This document shows, in pieces, positions 1-8,162 of a stretch of DNA of 43,962 nt (positions are counted from its first letter, which is position 1; every line of letters begins with the position of its first letter). The notes beneath the pieces are model-generated. The model did not search any database, was not told the DNA's origin, and saw nothing but the letters and a program-made list of their open reading frames with translations. Both the position numbers and the translations under genes were made by a program. Source of the DNA: Chloroflexota bacterium (GTDB lineage: Bacteria; Chloroflexota; Dehalococcoidia; SHYB01); assembly GCA_022572465.1 (NCBI GenBank), contig JACZVV010000012.1, positions 1 through 43,962 of the forward strand. The letters run 5' to 3'.

Positions 1-1992
1 AACATTCTGCTGACCCGAGACTTCAGCAACGCGCCCGTCCAGACCGAGCCGACCATCGCCGTCGACCCGTTGGACCCCGACCATCTGATCGTCGCCGCCA
101 TCGATTTCAATTTCCCCACCGTCTCCACCTACACGTCCTTCGACGGAGGCGAGACCTGGGAAGGCCCGATTCAGACGGGTTTCCTGCGCGACGACCTGAT
201 CTCCGGCGGCGACCCGGTCGTGGCGTTCGACCGGGATGGCAACTCGCATCTCCTCACCATCTCCATCGGCACCGAAGAGGTGACGATCCCCGCGAGCACG
301 GACAGAGCGTTCGTGCTGATAGCGGAGATCTCGAGCATTGCGATCGCCTCGTCCGAAGACGGCGGACTGACCTGGTCCGAGCCGGTGTCGACGTCCCGAA
401 GCGACATCACCGCCGGCCCCTTCGTGATCGATGAGGAAGACCGGGCTCGCGGAGACATTCGCCTCTCCTTCCTGGACAAGCCTTGGATGGCCATCGGCGC
501 CCACCCGGACGATGCGGAGCAAGAGATCATCTACGTCACCTACACCGATTTCGAGATCATCGCCGAGCTGGTCTACGTCGACGAGCTTCCGGCCATATCG
601 GTGCAGGAGGTGCAGAGCACCATCAGGCTGGTCTGGTCGGAGGTGGGCAGCAACGTCTGGTCCGACCCTCTGAGCGTGAGTCCGACGGTGCGGCGCGCGG
701 TGGGTGACGCGCCGGGGCCCGGGTCCGGCATCGCCGTCGGCCTGAAGCGAATCGTCCAGGGCTCCTCGCCCGTCGTCGCTCCCGACGGCACGGTGTACGT
801 GAGCTGGATGGACAGCACCGACGACGACTCCCAAGAAGGCCTGGCGGAGATCTACGTCGCCCGGTCGGAAGATGGCGGCGTCAGCTTCACCGACCCGATC
901 CGCGTCGTCGTGTACGGCGAGCCAGGCTTTCGCCCCCGCACCGCCTTCTTCCGCTATTGGGCCTCGGCCTTTCCGCAGATTGCCATCGCCCCCTCGGGAG
1001 ATTTTTACATGGTGTGGGTGGGACTGAACAAGGCGAAGCCGGTGGACGACGGCGACGTCTTCTTCACTCGCTCGCAAGACCGGGGCGAGACCTGGTCCAA
1101 GCCCCAGATACTGGGCGGCGACCGCACCAGCAGCCTTCAGTTTTTCCCCGCCATCGCCGTCGGGCCCGACGGCAAGATCCACGTCATGTGGGGCGACATG
1201 CGCGACGACCGGGCGCAGACGCGCTACCACATCTACTACACCACCTCGGAGGACGGCGGCGACACCTGGGGTTTCGAGTCCAAAGAGCTCAACTTCCGCT
1301 CGGATGACGCCCGGGTGACCGACTTCGCCTCCAATCCTAACAAGGGCTTTCCTCAAGGACGATTCCTCGGCGACTATTTCGGCATCGCCGCAACCGAGGA
1401 CGATGTCTACTTGGTGTGGGCCGATACCCGGCTGGGCGAGTTCGGCGGCTTCAACCAGAAGATCGGCTTCAGCCGCCGCCGGGCGATCGCCTCGCCGGAG
1501 GTCTTCATCAGCCCGCCCGTCGGGCCGGGCGGCCAGGAGATCACCATCCAGGGATTCAACCTTCAGCCGGACATGAACGTCTTCATCCAGGTGGGCGACG
1601 TCACCGTCGGCGCGAAGCGCACCAACGCCAGGGGGCGTTTCACCGCCCGGCTCTTCATGCCGGTGTCCAGCCAGGGCGCGCAGGACATCCGCGTGATCGA
1701 CGAGTCGGGAAACGTCGCGACGACTTCGTTCTTCACCGAGTTCGGATTCGGCGACATACAGACGGCCCAGCAAGAGCTGGGGCGACGCATCGACGCACTG
1801 GCTGGGACCATCGGAGAGCCGCCGCAGATCCAGCCCGTGGTCCAACCGGCGGACGGAGACGGTAACGATTGGTGGGTCATTTTGATCTCCGCCCTGGCCG
1901 GAGCGACGCTCGCCGCGGTGCTGACGTCGCTGTTGACCGTGCGCCTGATGGAGCGCCGGCGCGGCGCCGGCCCCGGCGAACCAGGAGGGTAG
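1..1992 (+). CDS. Membrane-anchored Asp-box (BNR/sialidase-fold) surface protein, 5' partial
   Basis: The reading frame is open from base 1, so the start lies upstream of the window; the TTG at 70 is only an internal codon. At least five Asp-box motifs of the S-x-D-x-G-x-T-W type are visible, at about nt 133-159 (SFDGGETW), 349-375 (SEDGGLTW), 862-888, 1069-1095 (SQDRGETW) and 1243-1269 (SEDGGDTW). They mark a six-bladed beta-propeller of the sialidase/exo-glycosidase superfamily. A beta-rich Ig-like segment follows (nt 1500-1740). A single transmembrane helix (nt 1870-1947, WWVILISALAGATLAAVL) and a short basic tail come last, which predicts a cell-surface protein anchored by its C terminus. 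Asp boxes do not prove sialidase activity: the catalytic Arg triad cannot be placed here. The next gene's ribosome site (GGAGGGTAGG) overlaps this stop codon, so the protein is probably co-transcribed with the ABC importer and may capture or trim its substrate. That role is inference. Confidence 0.85.
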   Translation, partial: NILLTRDFSNAPVQTEPTIAVDPLDPDHLIVAAIDFNFPTVSTYTSFDGGETWEGPIQTGFLRDDLISGGDPVVAFDRDGNSHLLTISIGTEEVTIPASTDRAFVLIAEISSIAIASSEDGGLTWSEPVSTSRSDITAGPFVIDEEDRARGDIRLSFLDKPWMAIGAHPDDAEQEIIYVTYTDFEIIAELVYVDELPAISVQEVQSTIRLVWSEVGSNVWSDPLSVSPTVRRAVGDAPGPGSGIAVGLKRIVQGSSPVVAPDGTVYVSWMDSTDDDSQEGLAEIYVARSEDGGVSFTDPIRVVVYGEPGFRPRTAFFRYWASAFPQIAIAPSGDFYMVWVGLNKAKPVDDGDVFFTRSQDRGETWSKPQILGGDRTSSLQFFPAIAVGPDGKIHVMWGDMRDDRAQTRYHIYYTTSEDGGDTWGFESKELNFRSDDARVTDFASNPNKGFPQGRFLGDYFGIAATEDDVYLVWADTRLGEFGGFNQKIGFSRRRAIASPEVFISPPVGPGGQEITIQGFNLQPDMNVFIQVGDVTVGAKRTNARGRFTARLFMPVSSQGAQDIRVIDESGNVATTSFFTEFGFGDIQTAQQELGRRIDALAGTIGEPPQIQPVVQPADGDGNDWWVILISALAGATLAAVLTSLLTVRLMERRRGAGPGEPGG

Positions 1993-1996
1993 GACG

Positions 1997-4471
1997 ATGC
2001 CTCGGCGATTCTGGGCGACCGTTCTTCCTGTGGCCTTGGCCGTGGCTATGGTCGCGGCAGCCTGCTCCGGCGGCGGCGACGGCGGGCCGTCAACCGCCGC
2101 TCCTTCGCCCTCTCCGGAGCCGAGTCCCGGCGCGCCTCCGACGGTGGCCGTCGAGCCCGCTCGATATGAGGCGCCCCACAACAGACCGGGACCGGCGGTG
2201 GACCGCGTGCTGTTCAAGGCGTTCCACGTGGACCAGGCGCCCGCCGAGTTCGAAGCGGGCAACATGGACGCCTACTTCTTCAGCCTGAAGACCAGCGCCG
2301 CCCGGTCGCTCCGCAACAAGGAGGGCATCCGCCTCGAAGAAGCGCCCGCGACCTCCATCTCCATCGTCTTGAATCCCGCGCCGGCCCCAGAGGGACAGCT
2401 GAACCCCTTCTCCATCAAGGAGATCCGCCAGGCCGTCCAATACCTGGTGAACCGCGACTCCATCGCCAGCGATATCTACCAGGGCATGGCCCTCCCCATG
2501 GTCACCCACCTGAGTCCCACCGACTTCGACTTCCTGACGGTCTTCGACCTGGCCAAGGAGGTGGACTACCGCTACGATCCCGATCTGGCTATCAGCATCA
2601 TCCAGCGGGAGATGACCAACGCCGGGGCCGAGCTGGTCGACGGACGATGGGAGTTCGAAGGGCGGCCCATCCGCCTGAAATTCATCGTTCGAGTAGAGGA
2701 CGAACGGCGTGACGTCGGCGAGCTGCTGAGGGCCGAGCTGGAGCGGGCCGGCTTCCTCGTCGCGCCCAGCTATCAGCGGTTCGCGCCCGCCGTGCTGGCC
2801 GTCTACTCCTCGGACCCACAAGCCTTCGGGTGGCATCTGTACACCGAAGGTTGGGGGCGGGGCTCGCCGCAGCGCTACGACTTCGGGACGATCAATCAGA
2901 TGGCCGCGCCGTGGCAGGGCAATATGCCCGGCTGGCGGGAGTCGGGCTTCTGGCAGTACGAGCATGCCGAGCTGGACGATCTGGGCCAACGCCTGTTTAC
3001 CGGAGATTTCCGCGACCTCGACGAACGCAACCAGATCTACCGGCGCATGACGGAGATCGCCCTGGACGAGTCGATCCGCATCTGGGTGGCGACGGTCCAG
3101 AACAGCTACCCCATCGACGACAGGGTCCGCGGCATCACCATCGACCTGGTCTCGGGCCCCAAGACGCAGCGAACGGTTCGGAACGCCTACATCCCGGGCA
3201 AAGACGAGCTCACGCTGGGCAACCTGTGGGTGTGGACCGAGCGGACCACCTGGAACCCGGTGGGCGGCTTCGGCGACGTCTACAGCAACGACATCTGGCG
3301 CAATCTGTTCGACCCGCCCGTCACCATCCACCCCTTCACCGGCCTCCCCGTGCCGTTCCGCGCCGATTTCGTCATCGAGACCGCCGGGCCCGACGGGAGG
3401 CTCGACATCCCCGACGGCGCAGTGCTCTGGGACTCTGAGGCCGATCGGTGGGCGCCGGCGGAGGCCTCGACGGCCAAGAGCAAGGTCACCTTCGACTACT
3501 CCCGCTACTTCGATTCGAAATGGCACAACGGCCAGTCCATCAGCATGGCCGACCTGCTCTACTCCATCGCTCAGGGCTACGAGCTGGCCTTCGACAAGGA
3601 GAAATCGCAGATCGAGTTCGCGCTGGGCGTCACGACACGACCGTACCTGAACACGTTCCGCGGCTACCGCCTGCTGGACAACAACCGGCTGGAGGTCTAT
3701 GTCGATTACTGGCACTTCGAGGAGAGCCAGATCGCGTCCTACGCGTCGCCGGGAGGCCTGAGCATGCCTTGGGAGCTGCTGGCCGCCATGGACGACCTGG
3801 TGTTCGAGCAGCGCCGCGCCGCCTACAGCGCCACCGCCGCGGCCCGGTATGACGTGGACTGGATCAGCCTCGTGCTGAAACGCGACGCCGGGATGGTGGC
3901 CCGCACCCTGCGAGCGTTCATCCGGGACCAGCGGCTGCCGGAGAGCGTCTTCACGATCGGGAATCGCTCCCTGGTCAGCCCGGCGGAGGCCCAAGCCCGC
4001 TACCAGGCCTCGGTGGACTGGTTCGATACCTACGGGATGATGGTGATCAGCAACGGCCCCTTCTTCCTCACTCGCTACGACATCGAGGCCCAGTTCGCCC
4101 AGATCGACGCCTTCCGGGACCCCACGTACCCGTACCGTCCGGGCGATTGGTTCCTGGGAGATGCGCCGAGGCTGGAGATTCGGCGCGTGGAGAAGAGCGA
4201 CATCCGGGCCGGCGAGCCCATCGAGGTCTCCGTCGAGGTCGCCGGTCCCGGCACCATCGGCGTCCGCTACGTGCTGTTCGATCCGGCGGCGGGCAAGGTG
4301 CTGTCCGTCGGCGAAGGGACGCCAGCCGGGGACGGCAGGCTGCTGATCAACGTGGGCAGTGCGGTCACTTCGGGGTTGGAGCCGGGCCTCTACCAGCTTT
4401 TGATCGCAGCCTTCAGCGACGAGATCGCCAGCTTGGCCGAGCGGCAGGTGGACCTGGAGGTCCTTCCATAG
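1997..4471 (+). CDS. ABC transporter substrate-binding lipoprotein with circularly permuted SBP_bac_5 domain
   Basis: The 824-residue protein begins with a lipoprotein signal peptide (lipobox VAAACSGG, about residues 20-26) and a Pro/Ser-rich linker to about residue 60. The rest belongs to the family of oligopeptide/nickel-binding proteins, but in swapped order. Elements normally found in the second half come first: the FEAGNMDAY segment (~86-94), KEIRQAVQYLVNRDSI (~140-155), the GWHLYTEGWGRGSP region (~277) and DERNQIYRRM. After about residue 400 come elements that normally open the domain: TTWNP (~415), KWHNGQSISMADLLYSI (~508-524) and, at ~683, ISNGPFFLTRYD, the counterpart of the GTGPYKL region. 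An Ig-like beta domain ends the protein (~725-824). The start is ATG with GGAGGG upstream, 4 nt after the previous stop. It should deliver ligand to the permeases encoded directly downstream. Confidence 0.9.
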   Translation: MPRRFWATVLPVALAVAMVAAACSGGGDGGPSTAAPSPSPEPSPGAPPTVAVEPARYEAPHNRPGPAVDRVLFKAFHVDQAPAEFEAGNMDAYFFSLKTSAARSLRNKEGIRLEEAPATSISIVLNPAPAPEGQLNPFSIKEIRQAVQYLVNRDSIASDIYQGMALPMVTHLSPTDFDFLTVFDLAKEVDYRYDPDLAISIIQREMTNAGAELVDGRWEFEGRPIRLKFIVRVEDERRDVGELLRAELERAGFLVAPSYQRFAPAVLAVYSSDPQAFGWHLYTEGWGRGSPQRYDFGTINQMAAPWQGNMPGWRESGFWQYEHAELDDLGQRLFTGDFRDLDERNQIYRRMTEIALDESIRIWVATVQNSYPIDDRVRGITIDLVSGPKTQRTVRNAYIPGKDELTLGNLWVWTERTTWNPVGGFGDVYSNDIWRNLFDPPVTIHPFTGLPVPFRADFVIETAGPDGRLDIPDGAVLWDSEADRWAPAEASTAKSKVTFDYSRYFDSKWHNGQSISMADLLYSIAQGYELAFDKEKSQIEFALGVTTRPYLNTFRGYRLLDNNRLEVYVDYWHFEESQIASYASPGGLSMPWELLAAMDDLVFEQRRAAYSATAAARYDVDWISLVLKRDAGMVARTLRAFIRDQRLPESVFTIGNRSLVSPAEAQARYQASVDWFDTYGMMVISNGPFFLTRYDIEAQFAQIDAFRDPTYPYRPGDWFLGDAPRLEIRRVEKSDIRAGEPIEVSVEVAGPGTIGVRYVLFDPAAGKVLSVGEGTPAGDGRLLINVGSAVTSGLEPGLYQLLIAAFSDEIASLAERQVDLEVLP

Positions 4472-4485
4472 GCTGAAACACGGCC

Positions 4486-5550
4486 ATGTCTTTCGCCCGA
4501 CCACTGGCGCTCCGCGCAATCACCCTCATCGGCGTGCTGCTGGTTGTCCTGCTGCTGCTGGTGGTGACCCTCGGCGCCACCGGATTCTCCGACCGCCTTC
4601 TGGAAGCCACCATCGGCGAGGAGGTCCGCGGTCTGCGCACCAGCCTCTCGCAGAGCCGGACCTTCGGCGGCAACGTCGAGGCCCTGGACGAGGCGGTGGA
4701 GGTCCGGCGGGCAGAGCTGGTCGAGTTTTACGACCTGGACCAGCACTGGGCGCGCCGCCTGCCCAAGACCGTCCTGCGGGTCCTGACGCTGGACCTGGGG
4801 GAGGCCCGCAACCTCAAGAGCTTCTCGGGTAGCCGCCGCGTCTCCGACATCGTCCTCGACCGCCTGCCCAACACCGCTCTGCTGCTGACCACCAGCCTCG
4901 TCATCACCGCGATCATCGGCCTGATCGCCGGCGTCAGGCTGTCGACCCGAATCGGCAGCAAGATCGATCGCATCGTTTCCTATTTCTCGGCGGTGTCCTT
5001 CGCCACGCCGGCCTGGTGGTTGGGAATCCTGATGATCCTCATCTTCGCGTTCAAGTTCGGTTTGCTGCCGTCGGGAGGGATGTACAGCACACCGCCGCCG
5101 GAGGGCGGCTTTTTGCGTTTCCTTGACTTGTTGAAGCATGCCATCCTACCGGTGTTGACACTGGTGCTGGTCAGCATCGGGCCGTATATCTACTCGGTGC
5201 GGACGATGACGATGAACGTGGCGCAGGAGGACCACGTCGCGATGGCCCGGGCCAAGGGCATGCCCGAAGGGATCGTCACCCGAAGGCATATCCTTCGCGT
5301 GGCCGCGCCGCCCATCGTCACAGGGTTGATCCTGGGCCTGGCAGGCTCGCTGGGCGGCTCGATCCTGGTCGAGACCATCTTCAACTGGCAGGGGATGGGC
5401 CGCCTCTACTTCGAAGCCGTCTCCGGCGGCGCACCCGACGAGGGGGTCATCGTGGCCCTCACCTTCGTCTTCACGCTGCTCTATGTGGCGGCGCGTTTCA
5501 TTCTAGAGGTCTTGTACATCGTGCTGGACCCGCGGGTGCGGTACACCTGA
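4486..5550 (+). CDS. ABC transporter permease, DppB/OppB type
   Basis: First inner-membrane channel subunit (354 aa) of a peptide/oligosaccharide-type importer. It has an N-terminal TM helix (~10-30), an extracytoplasmic stretch of about 90 residues ending in LDLGEARN, and then the BPD_transp_1 core of five helices. The coupling loop that touches the ATPase is visible as EDHVAMARAKGMPEGIVTRR, followed by the family signature LVETIFNWQGMGRL near residue 300. The length is normal for DppB. It starts 14 nt after the binding-protein gene, and its TGA overlaps the ATG of the next permease by 1 nt (TGATG), so the two permeases are translationally coupled. The substrate is unknown; Opp/Dpp-family transporters carry peptides, nickel or oligosaccharides. 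Confidence 0.95.
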   Translation: MSFARPLALRAITLIGVLLVVLLLLVVTLGATGFSDRLLEATIGEEVRGLRTSLSQSRTFGGNVEALDEAVEVRRAELVEFYDLDQHWARRLPKTVLRVLTLDLGEARNLKSFSGSRRVSDIVLDRLPNTALLLTTSLVITAIIGLIAGVRLSTRIGSKIDRIVSYFSAVSFATPAWWLGILMILIFAFKFGLLPSGGMYSTPPPEGGFLRFLDLLKHAILPVLTLVLVSIGPYIYSVRTMTMNVAQEDHVAMARAKGMPEGIVTRRHILRVAAPPIVTGLILGLAGSLGGSILVETIFNWQGMGRLYFEAVSGGAPDEGVIVALTFVFTLLYVAARFILEVLYIVLDPRVRYT

Positions 5551-6983
5551 TGACCGGACGGGAGATGTTCCGGGAGCTGCTGGCGACCTTCCCCGGCAAG
5601 GCGGGCGTGGTCATGCTGGTCATCCTCATCGGCCTGTCCATCTACGCGGCGGTCCGGTTCCCTCTGGACTGGGGCCGCAACGAATGGTCGGACCCGGCCC
5701 GATGGTCCGACAACCCCAAGTCCGCACCGCCGGCGTGGGTGAACCTTCTGCCCGGGACGGACCGGCTGGGCACGACGAAGCTCGCGGCATCGACGCCTAC
5801 CGACGTCTCGCCGTCGGGGAACGGCGAGGTGCGCACCTACCGTCTGCCCATCACGTTCGACGCTGACGAACCCCCGACGTTCGTCAGCTTGTCCGTGGCC
5901 GCCGTGACCTACTACTCGCGTCCGCCGATCCTTACCGTCTCACTGGCCAGGCCCGATGAAACGGAGGTGGTGCTCTACCGGCAGGTGGTCCGGGGGCCTA
6001 GAGAGGGCGAGGTCGCGCCGTTCCAGCGGTTCCGTCAGGCGCCGCTGCGCGTGGTGCTGAACAACGAATCGACGGCGATCGCCAACATGGCCGACTTCTT
6101 CCGCGACACGTACGGCGCGGACCTGCATCAGACCACCGTTCGCAACTCGATGAACCGGGCCCTCTTCGGCCGGCCCGACCCCAACGACCCCGATGGGCTC
6201 GTGCTGATGCCCGGTGAGTATGTGTTCAACCTGCGCGTGTCGTTCACCGACGCGCGGGACTCGTTGGAGTCGGTCCAATTCGTCGTCGCGGGGTCGGTGT
6301 TCGGCTTGATGGGGACCGACGCCTTGGGCCGAGACCTGGCGCAGGCGCTGCTATTCGGCCTGCCTATCGCCCTGATCATCGGCATCTCCGCGTCGGTGAT
6401 CACGACGTCCATCGGCGCGACGCTGGGCGTCATCAGCGGCTACGCGGGCGGCAGGACCGATATGGTCATCCAGCGTTTCGCGGATATCGTTGCCAACGTT
6501 CCCCTGCTGCCGCTGCTCATCTTCTTCGTCTTCGTCGTGGGCTCGAACCTCTACCTCATCATTCTGTTCCTAGTGGCCTTTAGCTGGCCGGGACTCACGA
6601 TCCTGCTCCGCTCGATGGTCCTCCAGATGCGGACCGGACAGCTAATCGAGTCGGCCACGACCCTGGGCGCGTCACGGTGGCGCATCATGTACCGCCACAT
6701 CTTTCCCCATGTGGCGCCCTATGTCTTCGCTCAGATGATCTTCTTCGCGCCGGCGGCTATCCTCGCCGAGGCCAGCCTCAGCTTCCTGGGGCTGGGCGAC
6801 CCCTCGATTCCAACCTGGGGGCAGATCCTGGAGAATGGCTTCAGGACCGGGGCGGTGTTCCTGGGCTACTGGTGGTGGGTCATCCCTCCGGGCGTGCTGA
6901 TTATCATCACCGCGGTGACGTTCATGTTTCTGGCGCTGGGCATGGAGCCGGTGGTCAACCCGCGGCTGCGCCGGGTGCGGTAG
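5550..6983 (+). CDS. ABC transporter permease, DppC/OppC type, with large extracytoplasmic insert
   Basis: Second channel subunit. At 477 aa it is far longer than the usual ~280-300. TM1 (~18-36) is followed by the normal periplasmic approach APPAWVNLLPGTD (~60-73). About 180 extra, mostly beta-like and polar residues follow before the canonical GLMGTDALGRDL motif resumes at ~252. The C-terminal half is an ordinary BPD_transp_1 domain with the coupling loop ESATTLGASRWRIMYRHIFP and the terminal SFLGLGDPSIPTWGQ signature. The insert lies on the outer face, where it could contact the binding protein, which is itself of unusual architecture. It directly overlaps the upstream permease gene. The next ATPase gene follows after a 173-nt gap with its own promoter-like sequence. 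Confidence 0.95.
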   Translation: MTGREMFRELLATFPGKAGVVMLVILIGLSIYAAVRFPLDWGRNEWSDPARWSDNPKSAPPAWVNLLPGTDRLGTTKLAASTPTDVSPSGNGEVRTYRLPITFDADEPPTFVSLSVAAVTYYSRPPILTVSLARPDETEVVLYRQVVRGPREGEVAPFQRFRQAPLRVVLNNESTAIANMADFFRDTYGADLHQTTVRNSMNRALFGRPDPNDPDGLVLMPGEYVFNLRVSFTDARDSLESVQFVVAGSVFGLMGTDALGRDLAQALLFGLPIALIIGISASVITTSIGATLGVISGYAGGRTDMVIQRFADIVANVPLLPLLIFFVFVVGSNLYLIILFLVAFSWPGLTILLRSMVLQMRTGQLIESATTLGASRWRIMYRHIFPHVAPYVFAQMIFFAPAAILAEASLSFLGLGDPSIPTWGQILENGFRTGAVFLGYWWWVIPPGVLIIITAVTFMFLALGMEPVVNPRLRRVR

Positions 6984-7021
6984 CGCGGCGTACGGACACG
7001 GCGGCGGCGCGCCCATCGACC

Positions 7022-7055
7022 CGGCGGTGTACAGGCCGCCGCGCTCTGATACGCT
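7022..7055 (+). promoter_or_regulatory. GC hairpin followed by extended -10 promoter
   Basis: A hairpin (CGGCGG, 8-nt loop, CCGCCG; 7022-7041) is followed by TGATACGCT at 7047-7055, which reads as TGN plus a -10 hexamer. No good -35 is visible. It would give the ATPase gene at 7157 its own transcript with a ~95-nt leader. The motif matches other start-site sequences in this window. Confidence 0.4.
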
Positions 7056-7156
7056 AGTGGGGAGCCCCGGGCGGGGAGTCCGCCAAGGGCCATGCGGTTT
7101 GGGCAGGGCGGCGCGGTGCGTTCGCGCGCCGAAGCAGGGAGCAAAGGAGCAGCGCG

Positions 7157-8149
7157 GTGGCGTTACTCGACGTTCGTGACCTCAAGCTCCACTACGCGAC
7201 GCCCGAGGGGCCGCTCCGTGCCGTCGACGGCGTCTCGTTCATCATCGCGGAGCCGGGAGAGGCCGTCGGGATCGTCGGCGAGTCGGGCAGCGGCAAGACC
7301 AGCCTGGCCTCGGCGATCATGCGCCTCCTTCCCACGAATGTGAGCTGCTACGAGGGCCAGGTGCTGTACAAGGGCACGGATCTGATGAAGCTCTCCGACG
7401 AGGCCTTTCGCCGGGACATCCGCTCGCGGACCATCGCCTTGGTGGCTCAGGGCGCCATGAACACCCTGAACCCGGTGCTGCGAGTCGGCTTCCAGATCAC
7501 CGAGCGGCTGCTGCTGGAACCCGGGGTGGGCAAGGAGGAGGCCAGTCGCAGGGCCGAGGACCTGGTCGAGCGCGTCGGTCTGGCGCGCGAAGTCGTGCAA
7601 CGCTACCCCCACGAGCTGAGCGGGGGCATGAAGCAGCGGGTGGGTATCGCCATGGCCCTGGTCATGTCGCCGCAGGTGCTGATTCTGGACGAGCCGACCT
7701 CAGCCCTCGACGTCAGCGTCCAGGCCCAGGTCATGAACCTGCTGAAGCAGCTGAAGAGGGACGCCGGTCTCGCGATGCTGTTCATCACCCACGACATCGC
7801 CCTGGCCAGCGACCTGTGCGACCGAATCTTGGTGGCCTACGGCGGCCAACTCGTGGAGCAGGGCAGCGCGGACAGCGTCCTGCCCGGCCCCAAGCACCCC
7901 TACACCCAGAAGCTCATCGCCAGCATACCCCGGCTGCACGGCGCCAACAAGCCGGATTTCCTCTCCGGCACGTCGCCGGACCTGGTGAGCCCGCCGTCGG
8001 GATGCCGGTTCCGGGAGCGGTGCCCCCACGCGTTCGAGCCGTGCGAATCGAAGGACCCGCCGGCCATCAAGGTCGGCAAAGAGCACACCGCGAGGTGCTG
8101 GCTGTACCAGAGCGACCCTGTCGCCGCCGGAGAGAAGACGGCCCGCTAG
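7157..8149 (+). CDS. ABC transporter ATP-binding protein, OppD/DppD type
   Basis: Cytoplasmic ATPase (330 aa) that powers the importer. Walker [10 protein letters not shown] is at ~37-45, the signature is LSGGMKQRVGIAMAL (~153-167), Walker B is VLILDEPTSALD (~173-184), and the H-loop is FITHDIALASD. The C-terminal oligopeptide-transporter extension carries CRFRERCPHAFEPC with the conserved Cys residues and ends at a CWLYQ motif. The start is GTG with AAGGAG 7 nt upstream. Its stop faces the stop of the convergent binding-protein gene 13 nt away. The paired OppF-type ATPase lies beyond that inverted gene, at 10538, so the transporter operon is split. Confidence 0.96.
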   Translation: MALLDVRDLKLHYATPEGPLRAVDGVSFIIAEPGEAVGIVGESGSGKTSLASAIMRLLPTNVSCYEGQVLYKGTDLMKLSDEAFRRDIRSRTIALVAQGAMNTLNPVLRVGFQITERLLLEPGVGKEEASRRAEDLVERVGLAREVVQRYPHELSGGMKQRVGIAMALVMSPQVLILDEPTSALDVSVQAQVMNLLKQLKRDAGLAMLFITHDIALASDLCDRILVAYGGQLVEQGSADSVLPGPKHPYTQKLIASIPRLHGANKPDFLSGTSPDLVSPPSGCRFRERCPHAFEPCESKDPPAIKVGKEHTARCWLYQSDPVAAGEKTAR

Positions 8150-8162
8150 CCTCAAGGCTGGA

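Noticed and set aside
2090-4519. 809-aa open frame on the minus strand over the permuted binding protein
   Set aside because: Composition is typical of an antisense shadow in GC-rich DNA; no domain is recognisable and the + frame has a signal peptide, motifs and ribosome site.
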